NCBI GenBank assembly: GCA_014898415.1
Contig: RCTD01000001.1
Span: 3,844,001-3,908,000 of the forward strand
Reading direction: 5' to 3'
Length of the DNA stretch: 64,000 bases
DNA from: Stromatinia cepivora
Taxonomy: Eukaryota; Ascomycota; Leotiomycetes; Helotiales; Sclerotiniaceae
The position numbers and the translations under genes were made by a program. Below are positions 24,969 through 37,880 of this stretch, piece by piece. Every line of letters begins with the position of its first letter. Position 1 is the first letter of the stretch. Under the pieces are notes generated by a model that saw only the letters and a list, made by a program, of their open reading frames with translations, ran no database searches and was not told where the DNA came from.

Positions 24969-27646
24969 TCAACTAATCCGTCTTCCCATAACCATCGCAT
25001 CACTATCAGCTGAGACATCTCTCCCAGCACTTCCCAGCTTGGCTCTCATCTCCGCTTCTGCTTCTCTTTTGATTCGGATAAAAGCTAATTTTTCAAATCG
25101 ACTTAAAGCTTTCCACCAATGTCGTCCGGCCTCATGATCGCTGATTCTTTCCAATAAATCAACAACTCTCACTCGAACATCTCGGTCTTTGTGGAAAAGT
25201 CCGAGTGCAATATAGAAGAGCCCTGCATGTGATTCAGGTGCCACGGCTAAGAGCTGACATATCTCATCATAAGAATGTGTATATTTCTCCATAGCAAGAT
25301 ATATTTCACGGCTTGTATGAGGTGTAAGTTTTGTCATTCGGAGACGATCGTGCAGATGATGGAGATCGAGGGCTTTGAGAGGTCGAAAGTTGTAGAGTTG
25401 CACAAGATCCTAAGTAGTGTAAGTTCACAATACCATGAAATCCAAGCATAAGACATACCTGCTTAAAGCTGTAATAACTTCGAGTACTTCTCCAGCCCTC
25501 AATTCTATTTACATTACTAGCAAGCTCACGTAACTTCGAATGTTCATCAGGCCAAACATATCCATGGCCACTGACATTCTCATTGCCAGGCTCTGCCTTT
25601 TCTACCCCAATGTACAAAGCACTCGCACCATAAACACTCTCTTCGAATTGAGCTGAGATTCTAGTGAACTTGACCACCCAGTCTCGCCATTTAGCTCGAA
25701 TGACACCTTCGCCATGTCGAGCTGCGATACTGCGGATCACGTCATTCATGAATGCAGCATCGCCTGTTGGATCACTGGCGGCTTGACTAGTTGACGTTGC
25801 AACATTTGTGGCACTGGCATAAGCCGGATTTTGTTGCTGAAAGTTAGCAAGTCCTTCTGTAAGTGGTGCTTGTTCAATTCGACTACTAATCTTCATTCGT
25901 CCAGAAGGAATATCACACAGTAGGTCCCACCATTCTGGATGATTTTCGAAAGTTGGATTTGTTACACCAGCTATGAAACCTGGCACTTTTAGAAGGTCGT
26001 CGATCTTGCTGAGATCGGTATATGGAAATGCATGGCGAGTAAATCCACGTAGAATTCCACCAGATGCTAAAGCGCAAGCTGCAAGTACAGCTTCAGCAAC
26101 TTCACCTGATGGACGATTGTGACCAAGGAAGATAACACGTTTTTGGGTTAACATGGCATTGACTAATACAACAATAGGATGAGTATGTATTCCTCCAGTT
26201 GTGAGGTGAGGATGTAGCGCGAACGGGATGGGAGATTTAACGTGAGGGTCGTTGTATGTCTGGATAAGTTTTACTAGAGAGAAATCCCCAACGGTCTCAG
26301 GGGATACTGCAACGGGAACCTTGATGGGTATCGGGATTCCATTATACATGACTTTAGTCTCAAACTCATGTGTATCCCGAGGTACAGAGTAGGTCGAGTG
26401 TATAAGTTGTTGAACATGTGCTTTTGTACCATTTCGCACCAGACCCGGTCTCCTTTCTGGGCTTTCGGACATGGCTGTCATGTCGTCCAGCGCTTCGCCT
26501 TTGTCCTCTGCCATACGCATTTGAATCATCTGCTCAAATTTTTCTACAAACAGATCTTTGTTGTCGCTGGCTTGTAGAAGATGTCGTTCGAGTAGGCTCA
26601 GCTTAGGCATTAATGATAGATCCATTGTATTCACTGCCACATATAACTCCGCCAGGGTAGATGGTTGAGGCGTTTTAAAATACTCTTCAAGAGCTAATAG
26701 TAGAAGTGGCTGTCAAGTATTATTAGTATTGTTCCGATTCCATATCAAACTCAAAATGACCCACCTTATAAATGTGCAGAAATGGATGTCGAGTACATAT
26801 AGCCATGGCTTTCACTACAGCTCCTCTTTTGGCAGTCTTATCTTGTTTGGTGTTTACAAGATTCAACACATATATTAGAGGCGGACCTTCGCCTCCTTGC
26901 GGCTCTTCATCTTCCGATGATTCCTCATCGCTGTCCTCGACAAGTTCCAAAGGATCAACATTTCCACTTTCAAAGAGTGCTGCCCTGGCTTCTTTTTTCG
27001 CCCGTCGTAATCTTTTTCTTTTGATCTTCTCTTCTGCCTCTTCTTCGTCCTGACTCGTATCTTTATGTAAGAAGAATATCGTCCAATCTTGGTTCCGAAC
27101 ATGGGCTTGATCTGGTAACATCAATTCTGCTAGCATATGTTCATCCCCCGTTATAGCGACCGGATACTGATGTTCCATAATCGGCCCCTTATCAATATCA
27201 AACGATGCCACCAATATATATTCGACATGGTTCTCGGTATCTCCTCGAGGATATTGCGACCTTAGCTTTCTCGCAGGATGTGCTCCTGAGTGATATTTAT
27301 TTGGCGGAGATAATGAGGAATGTTGAGATGATACACCGCTGGTGGGAGTTTTTGAATTGACGGTACTTGGATCAGACCTGCGATCCGTATCTATTGGTGT
27401 GGGATTGGGACTTCGTGAAGGGCGGCGCTGCGACATGACTGAAGGTGAACGAGAGGATGGAAATGAAGATAATGAAGTTCTCCTTTGAAAACTCCCATTC
27501 GAACTAGTCGTTGCACTTCCTATTGTACCCCGCGTGGTGGGACGAAGTGCTTGCATCGACATGTTGGTAGAAGTGGGCTTGCGGCTTGAAGGCGCATATG
27601 GAAGTGCCGATGCCATATGGAATCTTCCTGGAGACCAAGAAAGCAT
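24969..27646 (-). CDS. Afi1/MesA-type polarity protein (Afi1 docking and SPA/DENN-like domains)
   Basis: Exons 27646-26765, 26709-25459 and 25409-24969 on the minus strand give 857 residues; a second ATG at 27616 ([10 protein letters not shown]) would give 847. A Ser/Pro-rich N terminus is followed by [20 protein letters not shown], the opening of the Afi1/DENN-like longin module, then an acidic linker ([14 protein letters not shown]). After the first junction come [18 protein letters not shown] and [20 protein letters not shown], typical of the stabilisation-of-polarity-axis (SPA) region. Yeast Afi1 recruits the GTPase Arf3 at polarity sites; Aspergillus MesA stabilises the polarity axis of hyphae. 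It is divergent from the EF-hand gene over about 1.1 kb. Confidence 0.87.
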
Positions 27647-28713
27647 TACATTACTAGGTTTACGCTAGTATGTAACAGTCCCACTTGTGAGACTTTCCAG
27701 TGAAAGATGAGGCCTTAACTCAATCCGTGCGCAGGTTGCCCACAGAAGAGTCTTTGAACTTCAAGGGTTATCGCCGTCTGGATTGCAAAGGACATTACCG
27801 GTACTCTAACAATGAAGGAAGAAAAGAAAAAGTCAATGAATGCTATTTGGATAAATGATTAAAGAAACTACTAGGTAAATAAAGATAGAGTACGAAAAAT
27901 ACGAATTGAAGTGAAAAAGAGAGAAAAGGAGAAGAAGCTGAATAAGACGAAAGGATTTCATCCATATCATGTTATTCATGTACTCATGTACTCATGTACT
28001 CATGTAGTGTAGTATTATTCATTGTAGCGTACCATTTAGAAATATGAAAAAGAAGGCTGTTGATACAGTGAGAGAGAGAGTAGTACGTTTTTGTGTTTCT
28101 GATACCCTGTCAACCTTGTCTGTGAGTATGTGTTTTCGTCTGCCTCTATTTTCAGGGGTAAAATCCTAAGATGGGGGGTCCAAACTGGGATTCGTCGATT
28201 GCGAAATGCCTAGGCAAGTCATTTACCTAATCATTTAGCACAAGGCTTTCATAAGGCTATCCAAGTTATTAAGATAATTGGTTCAAATTCTATTTTAAAA
28301 ATTAAAATCACCGATTAGTCATTATTACGTGACTTATCAAAGCTAATTTGGTTAATCATCCGAAGATCTTATCGATTTGTGAGTATTTCTAGGGTAGCCT
28401 TGCGCTAGAAGGGATCATCTAATAATAACACACCGATTAGACGGGATTGATTTGTTTACACCAGCAACCAAAACCAAAACATTCAGCCTTTCATCTTCAG
28501 CTTCTCATCACGATAATTACTTCTATCTTCACATAACATCATTCATCCAATTGATTTCAATCAATTTCAATTTTATTCTTGCCTTCTTTTATTCAATGAA
28601 TATATCCAATTGTACCTACATAACACAACATCGAAGATTAACCAAAACTGTACTCTCACTAAAAATCATCAAACATACATAACACTCTTTATACTTGAAT
28701 CTCCGCAACAACC
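27647..28713. other. Divergent promoter region with an 8-nt TCATGTAC array
   Basis: Upstream regions of the Afi1-like (minus) and myosin light chain-like (plus) genes. A four-copy TCATGTAC tandem repeat lies at about 27976-28005. The stretch just before the right-hand start codon is CA/TC-rich, as in fungal leaders. No gene is recognised. Confidence 0.5.
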
Positions 28714-29778
28714 ATGGTAAGTTGTTCACCGTTCCACTTTTCAAAAGTCGCGGTTTCCAACTCTTCAATATGATGAATGGAGTCCCAGAAAAAATATGCA
28801 AGACTAACGCACATTGACTTTGGCTAGTCAATGTCTGCCTCTTACAAACCATCACCGCTCTCTTTCGGTTCACCTCGAGCCTCACCATTTCGAAGGCCTG
28901 AATCCCAATCCCCGGCTGCAGCTTCTCCTTCTCCTCTCAGACAATCAACTCCGAATCCAACACTTGCATCTGCAAAAAATATGTTGACGCCAAGTAGATT
29001 TGGTAATTCTGGTACTTCCAATTCAACGATTGAGACGACTACGAGTAAATGGACTCCTAGAGGTATTCCTCCTCCGTTTCGTGAATTTGAACCTTCACCT
29101 ACAAAGGGCGCAAAAACAAGTCTGGGATTTGGTGGCCCATTGAAGGGTGCGAATTCCAATTACTCTAGTGATGATAATGCGATCTCGAAATTATCACAGG
29201 CGCAAGTCAGAGAAATGAGGGAAGGATTTCAGATACTGGATAGAGATAGCGATGGACAAGTTGGTAGAGAAGATGTAGCTGATATGTTGACACAATTGGG
29301 TATGTTCACATTGATAATCCTTCCAACCACTCCAAGAAACTAACATTTCTTAGGCCTTTCCTCCAATGCTTCAGAATTAGCTGGTTACTTTCCACCATCG
29401 ACACCACAAACTGTCACACTTCCTACATTCCTTAATTCGCTCGCTACACTTCTATGTACCCTTTCGCCAACGCCAGAACTATTAGATGCATTCTCAGCAT
29501 TCGACGAAGATGATAGTGGGCAAGTCGACTATGCAGAATTACGAGATGCTTTAATAAACACAGCTCCCGATCCAGGTGTAAAACCCTTAACAGAACGGGA
29601 AGTCGATAGAGTTATGGGTGGATTTACAGCACGAAAAGCTTTGTCAAAACATACAGGAGCGATGGGTGGAACTAGACGGCAGGATGTATTCAAATATCAG
29701 GAGTTTATTGCTAATGTGGCTGGAGGATCCGGACCGGATGGAAGAGGGGAAAAGGTTAATGATGATGGTGATGAGTAA
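28714..29778 (+). CDS. EF-hand myosin light chain, probably regulatory (Rlc1-like)
   Basis: Exon 1 is only the start codon (28714-28716), followed by a 111-nt intron (GTAAGT, GACTAAC, GGCTAG), then exons 28828-29299 and 29354-29778, giving 299 residues. A Met in exon 2 (28831) could act if exon 1 is skipped, costing two residues. The first half is Ser/Pro-rich and disordered. The second half is a calmodulin-fold protein: LSQAQVREMREGFQILD, a canonical calcium loop DRDSDGQVGRED at about residue 139, a second EF-hand DEDDSGQVDYAEL at about 210, and degenerate hands elsewhere. The long N-terminal extension and a single good first loop fit a myosin II regulatory light chain acting in cytokinesis and septation. 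An essential light chain or other calmodulin-like protein is possible. Confidence 0.72.
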
Positions 29779-30750
29779 TGTTACATATGGATATATATGT
29801 GTGTATGAAGTAGTATGGGTAGGGTTTGGCGGTCAGGGTTGGGAAATGGCGGTGGCTTTGTATCGGCGTTTCTATGTGTAATAATCGGTTGGTCGGTCCT
29901 GGACAATGAATAAGACCAAATTGGGAGGAAGGTTATGGTTTGAATTGTAATTGATATTTCTTATCTGTATACATGAATATGGATTACTTGGATGTCCTGA
30001 ATGTGGAAATAAATAGCACATCTCATCCCAATTGACAAAGTGCTTGAAGTTAAAGAATTTATCGGGCTATCAATATAAACCCCATGAACTACCTAATTAA
30101 TTCGTTAGAATACAAAGAGTTTATTTTCGAATTATAGATCGAGTACGAATTACAAAAATCAATATATAGGAAAATTAGCAGGATGGTTATAAAGTATATT
30201 GGTAAGTAGTTTGGACTTGGATATTTAATAGGTATTTAAGGATTCAGAGATTGTTTATAGTAGATATATAGATAAATAAATAGATGAAATAGATATATGA
30301 AGTAATTATTTAGATGTTTAGATATTGTAGATGGGAGGAAAGAAGAATCGGGAATAGAGTTGAGAAGTGAGTGAGTTGGAGAGTAAATAGAACGTTAAAA
30401 TAAACAGTAGATAGGGGTATTTATTGTCAATCAATTATTATCATTTTCTAAACGGTATATCGATATTTTATATTGTATATTTTCTATCTCCATCCATTTA
30501 ATCATTATCATTTCATCGTCGGGAAATCGTAATCGTAATCGTAATCGTAAATCCTATGTGGAAAAAGTAAGGTAAGGTAATAACAAATGGCCAAAGCGAA
30601 CAAACTCCTTTTACCGTTCCATGCATGTATATCCCATCCTATCCTACCCAATAAATGAATGGAGGAATATCCGAACTCCGGTGTATGCTCTTCATCCCAT
30701 TCGTTTTCATTCAAAAGTCGCACTCGCTTGCAGGCCCGCTCATCCGCAAC
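29779..30750. other. Intergenic between convergent genes, AT-rich
   Basis: AT-rich 3' flanks with runs such as ATAGATATATAGATAAATAAATAG and a short CGTAAT array at about 30523-30549. No gene is recognised. Confidence 0.5.
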
Positions 30751-32605
30751 TCACTCCATCTTCTTTCCCAACTTCTCCCCAAGGCCGTGAACCTTCTCGC
30801 TAATCCCATGAACATGTACATGGCCATGCGCATGTCCATTCCCAGGACCCCCAACCATCGGTAGGTTCTGCTTATCCCACGTACTAGCCTTACTCATGGT
30901 CCTCTTCCTCATCGTCGCCATAATCTCCTTTTCCATATCATCACTTCCGCGCTCTAGGTCGATGTCCTCCAAATTATATCTCCGTTCCCTTTTCTTTTCC
31001 CAAATGTACCACCAGCCTACTATAATCATCGTGCATGGAATTGTCACTGCCCAATAGAGCCAGAAACTCTCGCTTACAGCTGGCGTTCCGTCGTTTTGGA
31101 AATTGAAAAATGTCATGGAGAAGACGGAGGCGAGATAGGCGCCGGGGAAGAAGATGGCGCTGAGAAGAGAGATGGTTTTCATGGTGCTAGAATCGCGTTT
31201 TGCGGCGTGAGCGAGTTGACGTTGTTCTTTGGCCATTTGGAAGTTGAGTTTGGATTCTTTTTGCGCGATGATGTTATAGAGCTGATTTTTTTTTGGTTAG
31301 CTTTGCTAGAGATGAGGGGAAGGGAATACGAACTGCACTTCTTTGGATATCCAATCTCTGTAGTGTTGTATATGCGTAACTTTCGATTCCCTGAAGTTTC
31401 ACCCGGTAGAAATCAAATCTTGCCAACATACTAGCTTGTAAAGCTCTCATCGATTTATCTTTTCTCTCTTCCGGTAATCTTTCATCAAACATCTTCATCG
31501 CCTTCTCAAGCTGTGATAGAATCTGCAGGTAAGCTTTCGGTCTCTTCCATAGAACCTGGGAATGACATTCAACCAAATCTCTATTGATAGCATCGAGATC
31601 TATAACACCTTCTCTCACATAACCCTCTTTCTCTTCAATTTCTGATCGCATAGATACAGCATGTTCAAGTCTCCGCAACCAATCACGTGCGTCTCGTTGC
31701 TTGAGATCAGTTTTGAATGATATGTCGTGGGAAAAGATAATAGCCGGCAAGAGCATCGGATGTCCAATTTGGAGAATACAGGCCTTGAGATGTTGGATGG
31801 ATTCAACCATGTCGGAACTTGGTGTGCCTTTGGCGTATCCCGTCGTAATGCCATTTTTAATATCATGGGACAGAGTAAGTTCCCAACCACGAGTCATACC
31901 CTTTTTCCGTACATCGCTTTTACGGTTCACGATCTCTGGTGATATGTTAGTTCGGCGTTGGCAAAGAGGATAATGGAAACTTGCGTAGATGAGGGTTCTT
32001 TTCATCCTGATCATAAGCAGCCCAGAATATTGGACCAACAGCACTCCCAGATTCGATTGATCTATAAGGTAGGTTCATAGTCTTCACCATGGAAATATAT
32101 GTGGCAGATGGAAAACTGAGGACATTGGGGGCGAAAGTGTCAGGGTGCTTGGCATTTAATTGAAGACTGTAAAAATGTCAGTACCTGAGGAAGAAAGGTT
32201 CGTCGATGACTACTCACATCAATCGAACGCAAGCTGTCTGAACTACTCCGTCTGGTAATTCTGGGGGAGCAAAAGCACCCTATTGAAGAATGAGCGTTAG
32301 TAGGATGTCATGATGTTAGAGATCAACGCATCTCACCCTTCGGTTGAGGAAATTCTCAAATTCATCGGGAGTTAGAGGGTGTTCTTCTATCGTATTTAAA
32401 GATGAATCCTAAGGAAGAATTAGCAATGACTTTCCATTACCAGTAAATGCAGTCCTTACCGAATAGGATATCATCTCCAGATAGCTGGTATTTTCAATAA
32501 CATTCCTGCAACGATCGACATTTGTCCTACGAGAAATCAGATCAGCAAATTTTTCAAAACCAAGTCCAAAATTTGTAATACCCACGTAAACATATAATCA
32601 TCCAT
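30751..32605 (-). CDS. CorA-like Mg2+ transporter family membrane protein
   Basis: Seven exons on the minus strand (32605-32586, 32526-32460, 32408-32337, 32279-32218, 32166-31985, 31935-31334, 31281-30751) give 511 residues. The N-terminal two thirds are soluble and helical. The C terminus has two transmembrane helices (LLSAIFFPGAYLASVFSM and LYWAVTIPCTMIIVGWWYIW) separated by a short loop, then a charged tail with a His/Gly cluster (GNGHAHGHVHVHG). This is the CorA fold topology, but the GMN selectivity motif that follows TM1 in true Mg2+ channels is replaced by SMTFF. That replacement is common in the expanded CorA-like family of filamentous fungi, so the transport substrate is unknown. 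Intron 5 is a GC-AG intron (GCAAGT donor, 49 nt) and intron 6 has a GTTCGT donor. The 5' exons are less certain than the last two. Confidence 0.75.
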
Positions 32606-33408
32606 CTTTGCAAATCTTATTGTATCAAATCCGATTGTGGGATCCCTTTCTATCAATGATAGATTCTGAGTTGGTTATCCAAAATTATTCACCATATCAA
32701 AAATCACGTTTCCCAGCTCAACAGTCTGTAAAAGCCTCGATTCCAATAGCCACTTATCGATTATTAGAAGCTACTGCAACGTATTGTAAGGCAAACTGGA
32801 GGAACGCAAAAACAGACAAGTGGGAGAAAAGAAGTTCATATTCCAAAATCGTCCGGTACATGAAACGGCTTTGAGGACAAACCCCGCGAGAAACTCGTGT
32901 TGGCGGGCAAGCCTGGGTCTGATTGATAGATAATGGCGACGGCGGTAATTGTCAGTGTAGAGCCAAGCCCGTTGACTACAAGGAATTTTACTTCTTGCGG
33001 TGAGAACTGCAGGCCTAGGCTTATTGAGGCTTCGATCAGTGGTGATTTTTTAAAAAGAGGCTGGAGAATGGATTATAAGGTTTTAGGGAAAGTTTTTAAT
33101 TGGTGGGTTGTACGATCTGGGGTTCACCGAGTAGATCGAACTAGATTCTCTCATCGAAAGACATCAAGATGATTAAAGGAAACATTTTTAACTTTTGATC
33201 ATCTCATATATTTCTTTGCGGGCTTCAGTTTATAATCTTGTTGAAAGACCCCTGTGCTAATTAATGAAAGCCGTTGAGAGATATACAATACTAATTTCTT
33301 ATCATTGATTATTCCATGAATTCAAAAGTATCTATTTAATGTACCAGACCATTCCAACTCTTATCCAAACTCCGTCCGCTATGCCCTTAAGAACGTACAA
33401 ACTATTTC
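32606..33408. other. Intergenic between tandem minus-strand genes
   Basis: Upstream region of the CorA-like gene and 3' flank of the LMBR1-family gene. A short plus-strand open frame at 32608-32874 has no recognisable content. Confidence 0.5.
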
Positions 33409-35532
33409 TTACAATCGTAGTCTTCCTTCTTGATTACCACCCCCAAACCAGCGAGTGAAATCGCTACCACCCCGGCTTGGCTGTCCGTCATCCTCATCAT
33501 CCCCTCCCATCCACTTTGGTTTCTTAATTCCTTCAAGGAACCGTGGTGGCTCAAAAGTGTCGATTGTGTTCTTCATTCTATGTCCTAATGCCTCAAAAAA
33601 GTTCTCTTCTTCTGGTTCAACATGGCGTTGTTGTGGTTCGACACTCGGTCTTGAGGTAGATGCTGTGCCAAGGGCTCGATGCCTCTCGGCTCGCGGTACG
33701 GTCAATACAGGAGCGGCGCGATTATTTGGATTGTTCGGAACTGAACGTCGATCAACAGAAACTTCTCCAAGTCCGCCAAGTGAAGAATGACCATTCAGCT
33801 CACGCTCAATCAAATCGCGACCTTCACGCCATGATCCAGTTCCATAACCACTTTCATTGTCTTCATCTTCATCTTCAATAACTCCTCCATATCCTACACA
33901 GTCTTTCACTTTCCCATAGAGATTAAAAAGAGTTGCGCATACAGGAACTAATATGAAGATTGGGAAAAACCAATCAAACCAATCCCCAAGAGGCGTGAAA
34001 ACAATCAGTTTTCCAAGAAACTTGTAAAACATTGTCTTCTTGTAAACATCTGGTGGAAGAAAGGTAATAAAATTGAATGAAAGTGGGACCGAAAGTTTGG
34101 CTACTTGCATGGCAAACCACATAGCGGCCTCTCCATGAGTATTCCTTCTGACGAGCGCGCGCCCCCTCCAGGCCTTGACTTCAGACAGAGAGCTCAAAGC
34201 TGCTGCGCACATGTATAAAATCCAGAAAGCTGCAATCATCTGTCCTGCAAATCCGATTTCTCCTTTCTCGCTATCGCGATGATGAACAACGGTGACCGCA
34301 ATTATTGAAAAAATTGGATTGATGGACTTAATGAATTCAGACCAGATAATGCATATCGAGGCGAGAGTCAAAACAACGCCCAATGCAATTTTTGAGTACG
34401 GTAAAAAGTAGTACTGGAAGAGGTACCGAGTATAAGGTGTGAAAATAGTGATTCGGTCGAATATAGAAGAATGGGGAGAATTTTGGCCAATTTCAATCTT
34501 TTTTGATGCGGCTGAGTCCAATATAGCCTGTGTTTCTACAGCATCTTTGAGGAGTCGGTCCCATTCATCAAGGTATCGGGCACGACTGTGCCTAGCTCTT
34601 GTCAGCTGGCGGCTTAGATCTGCCAAGTATCGTTCCGTGATGACATTCGGAATAGTTGCATTTGGCTCAGACATTCGCCGTGCCAAAGTTCGTGGTCGAG
34701 ATTCGGGTAAGTGTGTCTCGTCCGCAAGTTCCTCGATCCAGTCCTTGAAATCTCTCGCAGTTCCGGTTTTTCTTTGAGTTAATTGTGCAACCTGTGCCTC
34801 CAAATGCTCTAATTTCTGAATCGCATCCTCCATATTTTCGTGAACCTTCGGTGACCGAGTTTGAATCCTCCTCAACTTCCCACTAATGCTTGCATTTCTA
34901 AATAGGTTTCGAGGTATCGCGACAAGCCCATGACCCATTAGATAAATAGCCAAAACCAATCCCCAACAATATGCGAGGGCCATGACCACACTCTTCAATG
35001 ACTCGGGAGATACCCCCTGTTTGATAAAAATGTATAACATTGTGACAAGACCAGCTCCGAGAATAAGGGCTTGATACTGGGCATTTGCGCGCAAAGAAAA
35101 TAGTAGACGTCCTTTTGGATCTCGGTATCCGGCATCAGCGTATTCGGCGAGGATTGGTAGAATGAACCTATTTACAAATCAGTATGATCCCAAGTAAACG
35201 GAGGCATGGTGCATTTCGAACCAAGTCAAGGCAAATGTAAGCCAGTATGTGATGCGCCAGGCGACCAAGAGTACTCGATCGTAAAGCCATATTCCTCGAC
35301 TTCCTGCATCCTCAGTCCTTGCACTTGAAGCAAGATCAATAGGAACAAGTAAAACGATACTTGCCGGCAACCAAAGTGCGAAAAATATTGGAACGAGAAG
35401 GTATGCCGGAGTCGTGCGGATAGGAAGATAATGTCGTAGTATAAGTAGTACAACTAAACTAATAACCAGCAAGGAAATCAGAGCAAATATCTCCGAGCCT
35501 ATCGGCGATGAAGTTGCCAAAGTTTCTATCAT
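33409..35532 (-). CDS. LMBR1-family multi-pass membrane protein (LMBD2-like)
   Basis: Exon 1 is 35532-35222 and exon 2 is 35167-33409 on the minus strand, giving 689 residues from MIETLATSSPIG; an in-frame start at 35577 would add 15. The intron begins with the rare donor GTTCGA, and splicing rebuilds LTFALTWFILPILAEYADAG, the family signature. About nine transmembrane helices are visible, including ALISLLVISLVVLLILRHY and IALGVVLTLASICIIW, and the conserved FSLRANAQYQ segment is present. A central coiled-coil (KLEHLEAQVAQL) separates the two membrane halves. The C-terminal 150 residues are charged and disordered. LMBR1-domain proteins are poorly understood; plant and animal LMBD2 relatives are linked to G-protein receptor signalling. 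Location is probably plasma membrane or endomembrane. Confidence 0.88.
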
Positions 35533-35982
35533 AACGATTATATCAAAACAGTAATAGAAAGTGTTTCCATTTGACAAAAAGTGTGAATGACCAAGAACAG
35601 GATGAATATTTATCTATTGCTCCTTCAGCTCTGGTGGTTGAGTGAATGTTATCGAGTGCCTGGTAAGTACCTACCTAGTATGATGAATTGAAGCAATTAG
35701 TTATGGTCCTACTTTAGTTCATCCGCTTTTGTTAGTAGTTTATCCACAAAGCTTTTACACTAAACCAATTACAGACAAAATATCAAGCAATTAGCTAAGC
35801 ATTTAACCTTGCAAAAAACATTGCAAAAAACATTTTGACCCCGACACCTCCGATAATCACATGTGCAATTTTAATTAACCCACCAACCCACCAAGCCAAA
35901 AAGCAAGGAAAAGAAAAAGGCATTTTGAGCGAAGAGCAAACAGGACAAAGTCGTGTATCCACCACCAATTGCTGAGCGCATC
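35533..35982. promoter_or_regulatory. Divergent promoter between LMBR1-family gene and unknown gene
   Basis: 450 bp separate the two start codons. It contains AGTACCTACCTAGTA near 35665, an AAAACATTGCAAAAAACATT direct repeat near 35815-35835, and A-rich sequence before the right-hand gene. Confidence 0.55.
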
Positions 35983-37705
35983 ATGGCTAATGAACTTCAA
36001 TTGCATACACCTTCAACAACTCAAAATATAGCACCCTCAATCGTAGGAACATATGTTAATGACCATGGTAATAACCATGGTAATGGAACTGGTAATAGAA
36101 GTGGAGGTTTGGGCAGTTATCAATCACGTAAGTAATCAAAGTCGCAATTTCTCAATTTGATACTGACTCGATAACAGACACGCGTGAATTGACCGTCAAC
36201 GATATTGCAGACATAGATGATCCGATAGAATTGTTGGAAAAACTTACAAACACAAAATGGGACTCTCGCAATCTGGATACTCCTACTTCTACACGTACAA
36301 ATGCACAATTCGCAAGCCTTTTACAAGCCGCCGAGTCGGCTGGAGGAGTAGATGCCGGGCGATCAGGTACTCCATCGAGTAACAATGGTAACGGACAAAG
36401 TACTCGAGGCTCACCAACAAAGACATCTTCAAAGCGTGGCAGGGATGAATCGGAAGATCGAGCAGAGGAAGGAGGGGAAATGTTTGGTTTTATAAATGCC
36501 AAAGCTAAACCAAGAAAAGTGCGCAAACTCACAGCGGAAGAGGAGGAGGAAGCTGCGAGAGAACGAGAAATATGGGGGTCGGAACCTTCTGATGTCGAAG
36601 AAGATGATGAAGAAGGCGAGGACGAGGGTGAGGATTCGCAACCCAAATCCTCGACAATTCCTGATCTCAATCCAAGAGCGCATGGCGTTCATTCAGCTGC
36701 TGCAATTTTCCGAAAAACATCTGCATCTGGCAGAAAATACACCAGTAAGCCTTTCGATTATGATTCTACAAGAAGGTGGCTAATCAGACTGTAGGACCAG
36801 CGATGTCGAAGGTTTTCACAAAATTGGAATTAGCACCTGAAGACTTCATTACGCTCCAGGCTGCAGCCAAGGACTACATGCTAGATTCGAAGCATCCAGA
36901 TCGAAGCGCCTGTATTGGTACTAAAGAAAAAAGAGATAATGATTTGACGAAGCTGAAGCTCTATGCTTGTGTCAGGAACTTCTTGGCCGATGAGGGAGAA
37001 GGATGGGGGGAGAGACTTTTTGGTAGAAATTCCCCAAGTGGTGCTACAAGAAAATGGATTTGGCCTGACATGCCGAATAGGTGAGTTTTGTGATTTGTAA
37101 TTCCAATACTATCTTTGCTAATAATTACCTCTAGGATTATCTCTAGAATTACCCCTTTATTGCGTCGCATGGTTACCAATGAGAGACAGCGATTATACGC
37201 CCTCAACCTCAGAAATCAAAAAAAGAAGGAAGAAGAGCTCTTTCAGTTACGCGCCGTATCCTCCAAAAACAGTCAAGCATCTCAATCCTCATCAATTGAC
37301 CCCCGACTCAGCTTACCCAATCAAAATGCAGTCAATAAAGCTATTGCAGGCAATGCAGCCGCAAATGTTGTAGCTGAGACGCAAACAGCCAAAGCACCAG
37401 AAGTTAGTGCTAAGCAGCCGGCACCACTTGAGTACCATATCAACATTGTCCACAATGGCAAACGTATCAGGGATATGTTTACCTTGAACCCAACAAATTG
37501 TGTAGGTTTCGTAAGTTTTACTGCACATGTTGACGCGGCGATTAAGACACCTTACAAGAAGACAGCTATGAAGGTTTTGGGACCTAATGGCTTGGTCGAG
37601 GTCAAATCAGAAGCAACATATGTCATGGCTCTATTGTCAGTCAGAAAGACAGAATGGATGGATGGAGACGTCAAGATCATCGTTGAGACGGAAAAGACCG
37701 AGTGA
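35983..37705 (+). CDS. Unrecognised 520-residue, charged, probably nuclear protein
   Basis: Exons 35983-36127, 36178-36744, 36801-37080 and 37135-37705 give 520 residues, all junctions in frame. I do not recognise the family. The N terminus is Asn/Gly/Ser-rich. A short ordered-looking segment follows (ELTVNDIADIDDPIELLEKL then TNTKWDSRNLDT). Next is a basic patch (KAKPRKVRKL) and a long acidic run (PSDVEEDDEEGEDEGED), typical of nuclear proteins. Exon 3 holds a folded region (FTKLELAPEDFITLQAAAKD, KLKLYACVRNFLADEGEGW) that ends at a Trp-rich KWIWPDMP. Exon 4 carries a basic helix and a C-terminal globular segment (PLEYHINIVHNGKRIRDM). An alternative acceptor in intron 2 at 36787 breaks frame, so 36800 was chosen. 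Function is unknown; DNA- or chromatin-associated regulation is a guess. Confidence 0.75.
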
Positions 37706-37880
37706 TTTGGACAAATCTGGGGGCGCATAGGCGTAGACAGGAGCGGCGCGTGCTAAATGGAAGGGACTGCTTATGAAATGGTTTTTTTTCACAGGTATAC
37801 TCTTTACTTGTTTTCGTTCCAGAGAAGCGAAGGATATTCTTCCTCCGCATTCTTCGATTTGGGGACTTTTGAAGACAGAT

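Noticed and set aside
28250..28300. tRNA-like GGTTCAAATTC sequence
   Set aside because: No matching acceptor, D or anticodon arms could be folded around it.
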